Positions 9,999 to 20,895 of a stretch of 64,000 bases of DNA are shown in pieces. Within the stretch, counting starts at the first letter, position 1. Every line of letters starts with the position of its first letter. Origin of the DNA: Rhynchopus euleeides. Its lineage: Eukaryota; Euglenozoa; Diplonemea; Diplonemida; Diplonemidae. The DNA lies in contig OY723251.1 of NCBI GenBank assembly GCA_963210315.1, positions 434,001-498,000 on the forward strand, read 5' to 3'. The position numbers and the translations under genes were made by a program. The notes beneath the pieces are model-generated. The model did no database searches. It was given only the letters and a program-made list of their open reading frames with translations, and was not told the DNA's origin.

Positions 9999-10070
9999 AT
10001 AAAATAAAATAAAGTGCAATAAAATGCAGTAAAGTGCAGTAAAATGCAGTAAAGTGCAATAAAGTGCAGG
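9999..10070 (+). repeat. AATAAAGTGCAGT short tandem array, copy 1
   Basis: Alternating AATAAAATGCAGT and AATAAAGTGCAGT units of about 10-11 bp. The same array recurs at 10746-10811 in the same orientation, bracketing ~675 bp with no recognisable gene. Confidence 0.7.
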
Positions 10071-10745
10071 AGAGCGTGTTGTAGGGGTGGCTCGGCGTGA
10101 CGGTGGGCAGGACGCTGACCTGCCGTGCCAGGGGACCCTGATCCGCCCACTCTGGCCAACACAAGGCCACCAAGGCAGTACCCCCGCCAGGCCCGCCCTG
10201 CTGCTGTTCGGCATGCTTGATGCTGCTTCCGAGCGCCGGGGCCAATCAGGCAGCAGGCGCACCCCAGCACCGCAGGCGCAGCAGGGCGGACCAGCACGGC
10301 GGTGTGCGGTGGGCAGTCCACCTTCCTCGGACGTTGTACAGCTGAGCTGATCTGGCGTACGGGTTCTTCACCATCCCGTTCGGGGAGGCTGGACATCAGA
10401 GCGGACTGAAAGCACTCAAAGCAGGACTGAAGCCAGGCGGAGGCCGCACCGATCAGGTCCTGCTAACCCACCGACCCAACATAGGCAGGGCACATCCATC
10501 CCGGCCTGCATTCTCTGCCGGAGCCTTGGTGCGTCCCTGTGACCTTCAGGAGAACCTCCGTGCAGGAGCGGTACTTTTTGCCATCTTCTGCGGGTTTGCG
10601 GCTGTCCGCAAACTTGCAGACGTGGCTGCACCTCTGTAAAGTGGGTGTGACTCCAGCATTTGGCCTGTCCATAGTGGTCCTCCCAGCTGTACGTATGCGA
10701 AGCCCAAGGCACCACTCAGGACCATGCACTTTATCCAAAAATCCG

Positions 10746-10811
10746 GAAAATAAAATACAATAAAATGCAGTAAAATGCAGTATAATAAAGTGCAGTAAAG
10801 TGCAGTAAAAA
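10746..10811 (+). repeat. AATAAAGTGCAGT short tandem array, copy 2
   Basis: Direct copy of the array at 9999-10070. The pair could be the subterminal repeats of a degenerate element. Confidence 0.65.
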
Positions 10812-10833
10812 TTTGCTGCCAGCCTTGGGGGTA

Positions 10834-11981
10834 GGGGGGGTCAAATGCCACCCTTTTACGTGGACAAACACGATTTTTCAAAAAACCGGCGCAGAGGCCC
10901 CAAAGCCCCCGTAAACCCTCCAAACCCCCCCAGATCGGTCCGGAAACCCATCGAACCCCACTTTTCCACCATTCCGGGCACCTCAGGTGCCCGAATTGGG
11001 GTACCTAAATTTTGTGCCACCGTTTGGTACCACACAGTGCCACTGTGTGGGAGGTTGGAAAAGAAAATGCCCCAACACACCACATCTGAGGGTTGCAATG
11101 CATGTTGCTTGCCAACCACGTCATCCGGTGGGTGTCAGGCGCTATGTAGGTGGCATTAGCCAGGTCTTCGATGAGTTCTGGCTTGTATATGTACCTCCCT
11201 GCCACCATGCACCGGGAGGCTGCCTGTAGGTACGGAACAAGTCCAGATGGTCGTGTGATTCCTGTGCAGCAGTGCTCCACAACCGGGATGTGTTGACAAC
11301 GACTGTTGCAACACGAGCTGTACATTCCGGGAACACACGAAGTGCGCTGTCGTGGTACCCATTGTGCCAGAATTGGTAGTTGCTGCGGTCTACTTTGCCT
11401 GGCCCAAGAGCACTGGTACTGAACGGTGCAATATGCGTGGCGAGGTGAATGCAACGGAAGGGCGCAAAGTCAATACAGCTCTCGGATGGCGGGTGGTGGT
11501 GCCACTAGTGTGTGACGTTCACTCGAGGATACAACGCATCACAATGAATCAGCAACCGTGGACCGAGTACAATACGCTCTCTGTGGCTGGTGTGGGGGAC
11601 AAAGGCAGTGCCTGTGCCGCAGGCAGGGAGGTACATATACAAGCCAGAACACATCGAAGACCTGGCTCATGCCACCTACATAGCGCCTGACACCCACCGG
11701 ATGACGTGGTTGGCAAGCAACATGCATTGCAACCCTCAGATGTGGTGTGTTGGGGCATTTTCTTTTCCAACCTCCCACACAGTGGCACTGTCCGGTACCA
11801 AACGGTGGCACAAAATTTAGGTACCCCAATTCGGGCACCTGAGGTGCCCGGAATGGTGGAAAAGTGGGGTTCGATGGGTTTCCGGACCGATCTGGGGGGG
11901 TTTGGAGGGTTTACGGGGGCTTTGGGGCCTCTGCGCCGGTTTTTTGAAAAATCGTGTTTGTCACCCCCATTTGACCCCCCC
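10834..11981. mobile_element. TA-flanked fold-back element with ~360-bp arms
   Basis: The ends are GGGGGGGTCAAATG and its complement, flanked by TA (10832-10833, 11982-11983). Arms of about 360-380 bp are near-identical inverted copies (TTTTTCAAAAAACCGGC, CAACATGCATTGC-type segments, the CCTACATAGCGCC region). The ~400-bp centre has no recognisable coding sequence. Non-autonomous; probably mobilised by a Tc1/mariner-type enzyme (inference from TA). Confidence 0.8.
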
Positions 11982-11983
11982 TA

Positions 11984-12871
11984 GGGGCAGAGACCCCGAT
12001 AAGAATCCGACCCCTTGACCCCACCCGACCCCCGACCCCCGACCCCCTCTTATAAAAGACCCCCCCCCCCCAAATATCTGGGAAAAACCCTGGGTTTTTC
12101 CCGAGGAAACGCGGGTTTCTCACTCTGTTGCATTGTTTGGACTCCGTGCGGATCGTAGTGGGGTCACTTTGTTGGTGTAGGTGCCACACAACACCCCTGA
12201 AATGCAGAGGTGGTCCTCGTCGAGAATGGGGGTCGGAAACCCGGGGGTCGGAATCGAGGGGTCGGATATGGGGGTCAGAGGGGGTCGGCCCCCCATTGTT
12301 CTCGGGGGTCGGAATACGGGGGGTCGGAGGGGTCGGAAGGGGGTCAGAAAATGGGGGTCTGAAACTTGGGGGTCGAAACTTTTGCACTATTTCCCAGGGG
12401 TCGGAAAATGGGGGGTTGCAAACTCGGGGGTCGGAATATGAGGGGTCGGCCCCCCTCCCGACCCCCTCCGACCCCCCCACACAGGGTTTGCAAAACCCCG
12501 TCCTTTTGAATATTTGGGACTGCTGCGGATCGTAGTGGGGTCATTTCGTGGATAGAAGTACCAAGCTTCACTCATGAAATGTGGGTCTGGTCCAGGGATA
12601 TTCATGGGAGGAGATGCCTGGGAGGCACACACCATGCCACCCTACCCACCCACCCAGCGGCACCCTCCCCGACCCCCCCCTCGGATTTTTCAAAAACCCG
12701 TTCTTCTGAGTGTTTGGAGTTTGTGCGGATCGCAGTGGGGTCATTTTGGCCATGGGGTGCCTATGAACACCCCTTACTGGTGGTCCCCATTCAGGCAAAT
12801 TCCTCAAGGCGACCCCCTCGGACCCCCTCCCGACCCCCGACCCCCGACCCCCTCTTATCGGGGTCTATGCC
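11984..12871. mobile_element. TA-flanked element with GGGGTCGG arrays
   Basis: The left end GGGGCAGAGACCCCGATAAG matches the inverted right end GGCATAGACCCCGATAAG, both next to TA (11982-11983, 12872-12873). It abuts the previous element, sharing its TA. It contains GGGGGTCGGA arrays in both orientations and three units of the GTGCGGATCG module (12145, 12525, 12725). No ORF of interest. Confidence 0.68.
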
Positions 12872-13179
12872 TAGGGGGGGGGGGGGGGGGGGAGTAGAGG
12901 ACAGCGTGGGGAGTAGCCTCCACTCCACCCTTTGTGCACACCGGTTTGGCACAGTCTGTTGGGTGGGATGGGTGGGGGGTGGGGCAGAGAAGATGTTTCT
13001 TGGCCCTGGGCGGGAGGGGAGGGGAGGGTTGATTGTCGAGAGTGAGTCTCCCGGAGGGGAGGGGGCGGGCGTTTGGATGATATACCGTAAACGTGAATAT
13101 TTCGGAACGCTGCGTTGGCGTTCCAAATCTGTTTGTTCCGAAACATTTACAGGGGCTTCTACGCTACAGGGGGACTCGG

Positions 13180-13312
13180 ATCGGATGGCATACAGGGCTC
13201 CTAAGGGAGTCCCCTGCACTTTTCGCGCGACTCCTGAGGCAAGCCAACCTCACCACCGAGTCCCAACTGGCCCTGTAAATATGTTGTTGGGACGGACAGG
13301 GCAAAAAATGGG
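13180..13312 (+). repeat. dispersed segment shared with 5840-5955
   Basis: Second copy. It carries a short extra CTAAGGGAGTC and continues into GGGCGCGTTCCAAAATATTT, which is also found at 8696. Confidence 0.6.
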
Positions 13313-13319
13313 CGCGTTC

Positions 13320-15770
13320 CAAAATATTTACGGATACGGTAACATGGAGAGGTTGTGGTGACACTGTGCGGAGGTGAGATGTGGCTCTTCGTGCAGCAGG
13401 CGCCCGAGGAAAACACTGCCTGCTGCGGGTGCTGCTGCTCCCTTGTGTCAGACTTCCTCTTTCATTCGCACACATGAGGTGACAGAGAAAGAACAAATCG
13501 CACCATGCCAGAGTCTGCCTGCCGAGTGATCGTGCCACCAAAGCCAGACATCCGCGCGGGTGTCAAGCCGGATAGTCGTGTTGTTCTGATGGAGGGGGGT
13601 TCCACCTGATTCTGGCCCGAGTTTGGTGGTCGGAAACCAGTGATTTTCGGGCAAAATCAGGTGGTCAATAAATGATCCCTAAAAAGGGGCCGGATAGTGA
13701 GACCACCCTCCTGTGAGCTTGGGTGGTGCGGATCACAGAGCAGACAGCCCTGGCACAGATGAACGACGAGGAAAGTGCTGATGATGCGTTATGAGGGGTC
13801 TTCGCGAAGCGGAACACAAGAGCACGTTTCAGTGGACTTCCCTCCCTGACTTTCTGAGGAAACACGGGAAGGTTCCGGGAGCTTACTCACCTTGATTCGG
13901 CAAGCTATGGTGTACATCTTGAAAAATCTGCGAAATACACTGACACGCACTCTGATCTGCACCGCTTCGAAGAGGCTTAAGGTGGATCCTGTTCCGATGG
14001 GAGGGGATGGGGAGTGGCAGCATTCGGCTGGTCCCACGTGAGGCAGGAGGCACAGGTGCCTGCCGTGCCGCGGTGTGGGAAGGCCGGATACATGATTCGC
14101 ATTGTGTGTGATGCAGAGGCACCACACACACGAATCTGAGTATGCAGTGGCATGCAGTGAGATGGATCAGGATGTGTGACAGGGGTTCGTTCTTCAGGAG
14201 GGCTTGTGTGGGGAAATCGCATCAGCCTGGATACTGAAACAACAAAGGTTAAGAACGGCTACACTCGTGTGGTTCTTCTGCAGTGCCGTACGGGGATGTC
14301 CCGTTCAACTCGGGTTGGCCGTGGCCTCGCCAGGCACCACTTCGTGAGGAGTCATAGTCGCACGGACAGGGAAGGGGCGGGGTGAGGAGGAGCAAAGAGG
14401 AATAACAAGGAGGCGGGATGGGGCGGGGGTTCATTGGCGTGCTTCAGCTGCACTCACGTGGCGGGACGTTGTCTTGCGTATGTGGCTGTCTGCAGGAACA
14501 CTTAGCCCACGACTGCCAATTGCGTGTACAGCCCTTCCCCGCGCGTCTCCGTCGACACCTGCTGCACCTGCACCACCTCCACCTCCCCAGCAGGTGTGCT
14601 CCTGCGGCACCACCAGACCACCAAACCGGTGATAGCGATGAGGAACACAACCCCACCGGCGATCGGCAGCACAATCAGCAGCATGTTTGTGTCTTTCGTG
14701 TGACAAGGCATGTTGAAGTGGAGGTTACCAACTGAGGTACACTGCCCGCACGGGAATGACACCGTCTCCTCACGTGACGGGTCCTCATTAATTACAACTG
14801 TGTAGCTCGAACCCGAGCGCGTAATGGTGGCGTAGACACCCAGCGGCCCGCTGACGCACGGGTCACAGAGCTGTGTCCGCTGACCCAGAGGGTACCGCAC
14901 TGTGGTCCTGCAGGCGGCAGCACCACACGCCGTCACAGCAACGGAGTCGCTGTTCGACGTGCTGGTGCAGACGCTCCCCGGCGTCGCCGGCGTCGGTACG
15001 TACCCCCCTCCCGAACCACAACGCACGTCGAAGCTTTGGCCACGAGCCGAGGTGCACTGCCCACACGGGACTGACGACGTATCCCCATCAATGTCAACTG
15101 TGTAGCTCGAACCAGACCGGGCAATGGTGGCGTAGACACCCAGCGGCCCGCTGACGCACGGGTCACAGAGCTGTGTCCGCTGTCCCAGAGGGTACCGCAC
15201 TGTGGTCCTGCAGGCGGCAGCACCACACGCCGTCACTTCAACAAAGTCACTGTTCGTCGTGCTGGTGCACAGGCCTCCTGACAACGCCGGCCTGGGCGTG
15301 GGGATAGGCGTGAGCACAGGTGTGGGCATTGGTGTGTCCGCGGTGATGTCCAGAATGAAGGTGTAGTCAAAGTCACATATATCGTCGGTGTTCAGAAGGA
15401 CAACCTCCTCCCCTGCGCTCAGCGGCAGGTAGTATGGAGGGTAGAAGTAGTTCGACCACCACGTTCCCGAGGACGTGGCCTCCAGGGTCCTTGAACCAAT
15501 AGTGATCTTCGCGTCCAGTTTCCCAACCAAAAAAGAGGAACAGCCCGGTGAGCGCTTCTCCAACCGCAATTGAACTTTCGTCACATGCGACGCCACATAT
15601 GCCGGGTGAAGAGCCACCTGCCAGCCGTCTTTCAGCGTTCCCTTGTATGTTACGGCCTCTGCCATTTGAAGCCACACCAGGACTGACGCAGCAACAAATA
15701 CCGCCCGCATGATGTTCTGCTGTGTGTACACCTCCCGAGTGTGTGAGCTGTGGGGTGTGGGTGTGGGTGT
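13320..15770 (-). repeat. segmental triplication, copy III
   Basis: Third copy of the gene unit, holding the second intact surface-protein gene and about 1.1 kb of 3' flank. The promoter-side sequence (GTGTGAGCTGTGGGGTGTG) is also shared with copy I. Confidence 0.7.
14502..15710 (-). CDS. signal-peptide, Cys-rich type I membrane protein (surface protein family, copy 2)
   Basis: The 402-residue paralogue of 3455-4741. The ATG at 15710 starts the signal peptide MRAVFVAASVLVWLQMAEA. Layout: N-terminal beta-rich domain 20-124 (again ending DFDYTFILDITA), a TP linker, Cys-rich repeats at 146-231 and 246-337, membrane helix about 343-366, and a short tail. The tail stops about 26 residues earlier than in copy 1 after an upstream stop. 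The N-terminal domains differ more than the Cys repeats and signal peptide, as expected for variable surface proteins under diversifying selection (inference). It is in the same orientation as its paralogues. No partner genes nearby suggest a pathway. Confidence 0.85.
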   Translation of the reverse strand: MRAVFVAASVLVWLQMAEAVTYKGTLKDGWQVALHPAYVASHVTKVQLRLEKRSPGCSSFLVGKLDAKITIGSRTLEATSSGTWWSNYFYPPYYLPLSAGEEVVLLNTDDICDFDYTFILDITADTPMPTPVLTPIPTPRPALSGGLCTSTTNSDFVEVTACGAAACRTTVRYPLGQRTQLCDPCVSGPLGVYATIARSGSSYTVDIDGDTSSVPCGQCTSARGQSFDVRCGSGGGYVPTPATPGSVCTSTSNSDSVAVTACGAAACRTTVRYPLGQRTQLCDPCVSGPLGVYATITRSGSSYTVVINEDPSREETVSFPCGQCTSVGNLHFNMPCHTKDTNMLLIVLPIAGGVVFLIAITGLVVWWCRRSTPAGEVEVVQVQQVSTETRGEGLYTQLAVVG

Positions 15771-18320
15771 GGGTGCTCCCTGTCCAGTGCAGTGCACCAC
15801 AGCATGCAGGTGCTTCGGTCAGCGGTGGTGTCAAAAGGCCTGTTGAACAGGCCTGCTACATCCGATCTGGCGGCTGTATGAATTATTTGAACGCAACAGT
15901 TCCAGTGACCGAGACAGGCCGTTTTCGTTCTTTTTGTACTCGTGAGTGCACTGGTCAGTTCTGCCCACAGCAACAAATTCTTTGATCGGCCTCATCCACT
16001 GACACAGCCCAGACCACACACACAACCGTGTTCAGCATGACGAAGGGCTGACGTGAGGACAAAATACACATTGGTCCCTCACTTCCCAACGAGCTGACTG
16101 TCACAAATCAACCCGGACTCACGATGTATGATACACAAACCGAAGGCACCCACACCGGTTGTTGCAACACCGGTATCCCTGAGGCACACAGGAATACCCA
16201 ACATGCAGTGGAATCCGAACACACGCGATGACTCATCTACCAGGCGACGAAGCTAAAACAAAGAATGTGTCGTTGGGTTATTGTTCAGCATTTGCTTGCT
16301 GGATCTGTGCGACAGACATCAGACTGTGGAGGTACTTCTCCTGTCTGGCAACAAGATACACAACAGATAGAATATTCCATCCCGGACCGGCATGAGAGAT
16401 AAACGTACTGATGGTGCCCGAGACGCCCCCAAATTGCGTAGCTTGCGCAGTTTTTTTGCGGAGTGAAAAGGGGGGGTTTCAGGGGACACCAACTGAAGGT
16501 TTACCTTGTTTGTCGAACAAGTTTGCGTCAAACGCACCGTGATCACGGAAGGCGTTCAGAACTAAAAAGGTTGCAGTGGGAGCAATGTTTTGTTCACCTA
16601 CACTCCACGCCCCAACGTGCAGGTGACCAGAAGGTTGCACAAACAAAACAAAAGAAACCCGGCAATCCTTGTTGAACGTTTTTTTTGGCCATGCCCAGCA
16701 GCCTCGGTGAGGGGCTGCTGTCTCGGGTCCTTCTGGCAAGCCCGGTGTCTTGAAGCAGAAGTGGTTTGCAGTGCTTCCATGAATACGTCTGCACCCCTAC
16801 TTGGCCTTTAGGTGGTACTTTGCAATGCAATGCGATGGGCAGGACAGTACACATGACTGTGGCGTGCGGGTGTAGAACGCAGCTACCACTCTTCATATGT
16901 TACAAACCTCTTCAACCCAGTCAGAGCATGCTCCAATCGTACCCCCTTCCGCTTTATTGTAGACACCCTGTCCAGCAACTGTGGGAGAACAGTTCCGGGC
17001 TACTTTTTGTTGAGCGCACACTTGCGTCTCAAGGCTGTGTCTACTCGACTTCGCTAACCACCTTGCAAATCTCCTCTGTTCACCCCCGGCAAGTCCCCTG
17101 CGTCCCTGATTGGGGGGGGTGGGCGACCCACCTTTCACCCATCACACGCACCAAAACACACGTCTTCGGCACGCGTAGCGCTGGCCCACCCCTCCCATGG
17201 AACCAACATAAACTAACGACTCCCTACACCCCTGTCCCCTATCCGCTTGTTTCATTTTTCTGTTCTTTCGGTCCTCGCCGTGAGGGAGGCAGGAGGGGGA
17301 AACAGAGTTCGTCAAACGAAGTGTCCAAGAGCGATGCAACGCCCTGTCGTTTGCTTGGTTGCGTTTGAGTTTTTTTTTCTTTTTCGTTTATCTGGCAGAA
17401 TGTATTAGGCTTAGATGACCGCAAGAAATTCGGTGGTTGAAATAATTTGATTTCTCTTTCCTTCTGGATCTCTGTCTGGGGCTGGCAGTCTTCATTCGTG
17501 CAGAATTGCAGCCTTCAGTTCAACGGGCAACGAAACCGCTCGATTTGGAACACAGGTGTTCATGACGTTGCTGATGTGTTTGTTGGGAGGGAATATTTGG
17601 CAGACACTTTCTTTTCACAACAGGTGATGACCGGTATGTTTTGGGTTTGATTGCATTCGCTTGATAATTTGTTTTGGGGCCCTTCCCCCACTGCTGTCAG
17701 ACTCTGGACGTTTCAACACAGGCGTGGATCACACCTCTGTGAGGCGCTGGACTGAAGACCAACAGGTTGCACTGGCCCTCTGTACTTCGGGCCATGTCGT
17801 GACAAATCACGCACAACACACTGGAAAAGCCTGTCGGTGGAAGTGTCGTGTGATTGGCAGGCGCAAGAGTAGTGGCGACACAAACAACACAAACACTTTT
17901 GCACTTTCCCCTCTCGCTACACTCCCACATGCCAATATCAACCCTCGTTGTGGGAAACCCAGAAAAGTGTCCTTGTCTGCATCTCTGGCTGATGTGTGGC
18001 GATCTCTGTATGACACTATTTTCGTTGAACGCTGCCCACACGAACCGACGCAGGCACACACAGAGACGAACACACAAAGTGATGGGAAAAGAAAAAGCCC
18101 CAAGGAATCGCAGGGTGGGGCCGCCGTCTGGTTTCAATTCCAAAAAAAACAAGGAACTGTTGTGTGACGGCTATCCCACCAGCACCTCAGCAGCTCTTTC
18201 TCGTTGCAGTTCCACGTGACAATCACCCCGTTCGAGGCCTCGGCCCCAGAGTGGCGTGCAAGACGCAGTAATCTGGGGCCTGACATGGTCACCCTGCACT
18301 GACCATCGCGTCATGTGGGT
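15711..18320. other. gene-free stretch
   Basis: No ORF here has recognisable domains; the longest (16766-17368, 17661-18167) look like chance frames. A segment near 16955-17040 (CACCCTGTCCAGCA, TTTTTGTTGAGCGCACACT) is a diverged match to 46410-46510. Confidence 0.4.
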
Positions 18321-18324
18321 GCAG

Positions 18325-18400
18325 GGGGTATTGAAATAGAAGTAGAAGCACAAAGGATAATCTCCATACACTCGGTATGCAGGTTGTGTCTGAGACCCAG
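18325..18400 (+). repeat. AATAGAAGTAGAAG dispersed repeat, copy 1
   Basis: TATTGAAATAGAAGTAGAAG, then CACAAG, a short spacer and TATGCAGGTTGTGTCTGA. Related copies lie at about 18535-18590, 19105-19170, 26446-26520 and 37888-37945, always preceded by a G-rich tract. Confidence 0.6.
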
Positions 18401-19104
18401 TGATATGCTCGGCCTGTGCTGTGGTGTCACACTGTGTGGGCAATGTAGGATGTGATGGCGCGCATGAACATTCTTTGGTTCCCACTGTCAGACGTCAAGG
18501 CACCTCTGTGGGGGTGCAGGGGGTGGCCCGGGTAGGGATAATGAAGCATATAAGACCACACCTTCACTCGTTATGCAAACATTGCAAGAGGGGGGGGGGG
18601 GGATATTCCTTGGGAGGGGGTCCTTAGGGAATCTTCCTTCACTGCATGGTGGTAAGCACACCCCACTCCCACCCCCACCCCCCCCCTCCCCCCGACCGGT
18701 ACTTCTAATAAAATTATAGACGGAAAAAGACTTCTTGAAGTGCACCAAAGCAATGCACTGTTCGGCACTGCTTCGCAACCCCCCTCCCCCTCCCCCCCCA
18801 CCCTCACCCTCACCCCCTTTGCCAACGAAAAGGGGAAGAGGGGGAGGGGGGAGTGGCTGTGGCCACCCGAATGGCCTGCAGCACTCCAGAATAACGGCGT
18901 CGGTTTCAAACAGCCCTTGCGTTTCTTCTTTTCGATTCTGATCTAGTCTAGACTAGTGGGCTTGCATGCGGGGGTGGCTGGGTGTGAGGGGTGGCGGCGG
19001 TGATCTTCTTTAGATATCGATAATATTTTTTTAGCGATAATTTATACTAAGGCACAGAGTAATTGAGGCCCTCTTCACTGGATGGGAGGGTGGGGAGGGG
19101 GTGG

Positions 19105-19170
19105 GTATTGAAGTAGAGGGCGGAAGGAAACACAAGCTTGATCTCCCTTCACTCGTTCACTGGAGGGGGT
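19105..19170 (+). repeat. AATAGAAGTAGAAG dispersed repeat, copy 3
   Basis: Diverged copy: TATTGAAGTAGAGGGCGGAAGG, CACAAGCTTGATCTCCCTTC, ACTCGTTCACTGG. Confidence 0.5.
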
Positions 19171-19687
19171 AGTGGGGGTCTTCTGGTAACACGGCGGTCC
19201 GAACACATCCACGCCGGCAGTCGAACACCCATCCGCAGTAAGGCAGGCTGGCAGGGGGGGGGGGGGGGGTCCAAAACAGAGGTTACCACATCACGCGTAT
19301 CAGATCTGCCAGGGAACTGCTCTTGGAGAAGAAGAGGTCGTCTGTCGGGACAGTCGCAAGTTCTTTGTGCGGAACCACTTTATTGTGGAGCCGCGCACCA
19401 CCACCGCTACCACACCCCCCCGACCCCCAGGACAGTTAGTCATCTTTGAGCGAGAGTTGAACAAATTTTTTTCAGCAGTGTGATCCGGCTGAAAATCTCC
19501 ACATGAGAGAGCGTGAAAACAGGTGGGGGAGGGATTTGCCGGAATATGAAGAATCTTTGTTGAACGATTTGAACGATGTTTGCCACGCTCTTAGCAGCCC
19601 ACCCCCCTTTCCTCCCTTTTTTGGTGACTGGAAAATCCTGGGATGGGGGCCGAGTTGAAAAATATCGTCCAAATCGTCAGCTCTAAT

Positions 19688-20209
19688 CATGGTTTGACAT
19701 AAGACTTACTTATTTTTACGCTTATTCCGTAAGATTTGTAAGTCTTATAAGACTTACGGAAATCTTACGGAAATCTTATAAGACTTATAAGAATCTTACG
19801 GATTCTTATAAGTCTTATAAGAATCTTACGGATTCTTATCAGGCTTACGGAAAATCTTATAAGATTTTTTATCTTACCAAAAATCTTATCGATAATATAA
19901 GACTTACAAATCTTATCGGAAAAATCCGTAAGTCTTATAAGACTTACGGAAAATCTTATAAGTCTTATAAGATTTTCCGCAAGTCTTATAAGACTTATCG
20001 GATTTCTGGCAAGAATTTTCCGGAATCTTACAAGAATCTTATGAGATTTTCCCAAAATCTTATAAGACTTTCTCAGATTCTTACAAGTCTTATAAGATTT
20101 GACGGCTTATCGTAAGAATTCTTGGCTTTTTTTCGTAAGTGTTCGGAGCCAATAAGCGTAAGAATCCATAAGAATCCAACAAGATTCTTAAGCGGCTTGT
20201 CAAACCATG
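19688..20209. mobile_element. palindrome-array MITE, 6-bp TSD TCTAAT
   Basis: The 522-bp element has 12-bp perfect inverted ends (CATGGTTTGACA) and is flanked by TCTAAT at 19682-19687 and 20210-20215. The interior is almost entirely variants of AAGTCTTATAAGACTT and AATCTTATAAGATT, each a palindrome. Non-coding. Same end type (CATG) and same duplication length as 57351-59496. Confidence 0.82.
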
Positions 20210-20895
20210 TCTAATGTAAAAATAAAGTGAGTGAAGGGGGGTGGGAGGGACGAGGGGGAAGTTCGCTCAGCGAGCGCACAACAACAACATGGTTCGGCGT
20301 ATTTCCCGAGAGGGCTGGATCACATCAGAAAGTTAGAAGACAGTTGGGCTCCATGACGGCGGGCGTGGGTGGGTGTGGGTCGAGAGCTGTCCTGCAGTAA
20401 ATAATCACAGGGTGCCCCGCCACGTTCGGAGATAGCCAGAGGATACGCAGTGGAAAGCGCCCTATCACTTCACAGCTACAACCGCTCTGATGAATTTCCT
20501 TTTGTTTGTTGCGTTGACGCTTCTACACACAAAACCCTGAACTGATCACACCCTGAGCCTGATGAAGGGTGGGGTTAGTGTATAGAGCACGTTTGGTTGC
20601 AGCTGTGGTGGGGCGCTTTCCGCTCACACGAGTGTGCTTAACCCTTTAAGTCCCAAGGCGCAATATATTGCGCCTACACTTTCGGTTCACATTTTGTTGG
20701 GACACAATTTTGTATTTTTGGCAAACCCTGGCCACCATGAAAAGGGTTTGGACAGTTCTGTTCAAGACAACAAAAATCGACGAGATTGCTGTCTGTCTGT
20801 TGCCCCCCGTCCCACATGAGAATATCGAGCCAGATCGGTTTTTTCATGAATATTGCCTTTCATAGCTCCACACATTGACCCACCCCAGATCCATC

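Noticed and set aside
9610..10245. 211-codon minus-strand frame and neighbours near 10 kb
   Set aside because: Composition reflects the AATAAAGTGCAGT array and GGGGGTC palindromes; no motif or homologous look.
16766..18167. 200- and 168-codon plus-strand frames
   Set aside because: No domain, signal or repeat structure; length is plausible by chance in GC-rich DNA with several overlapping alternatives.
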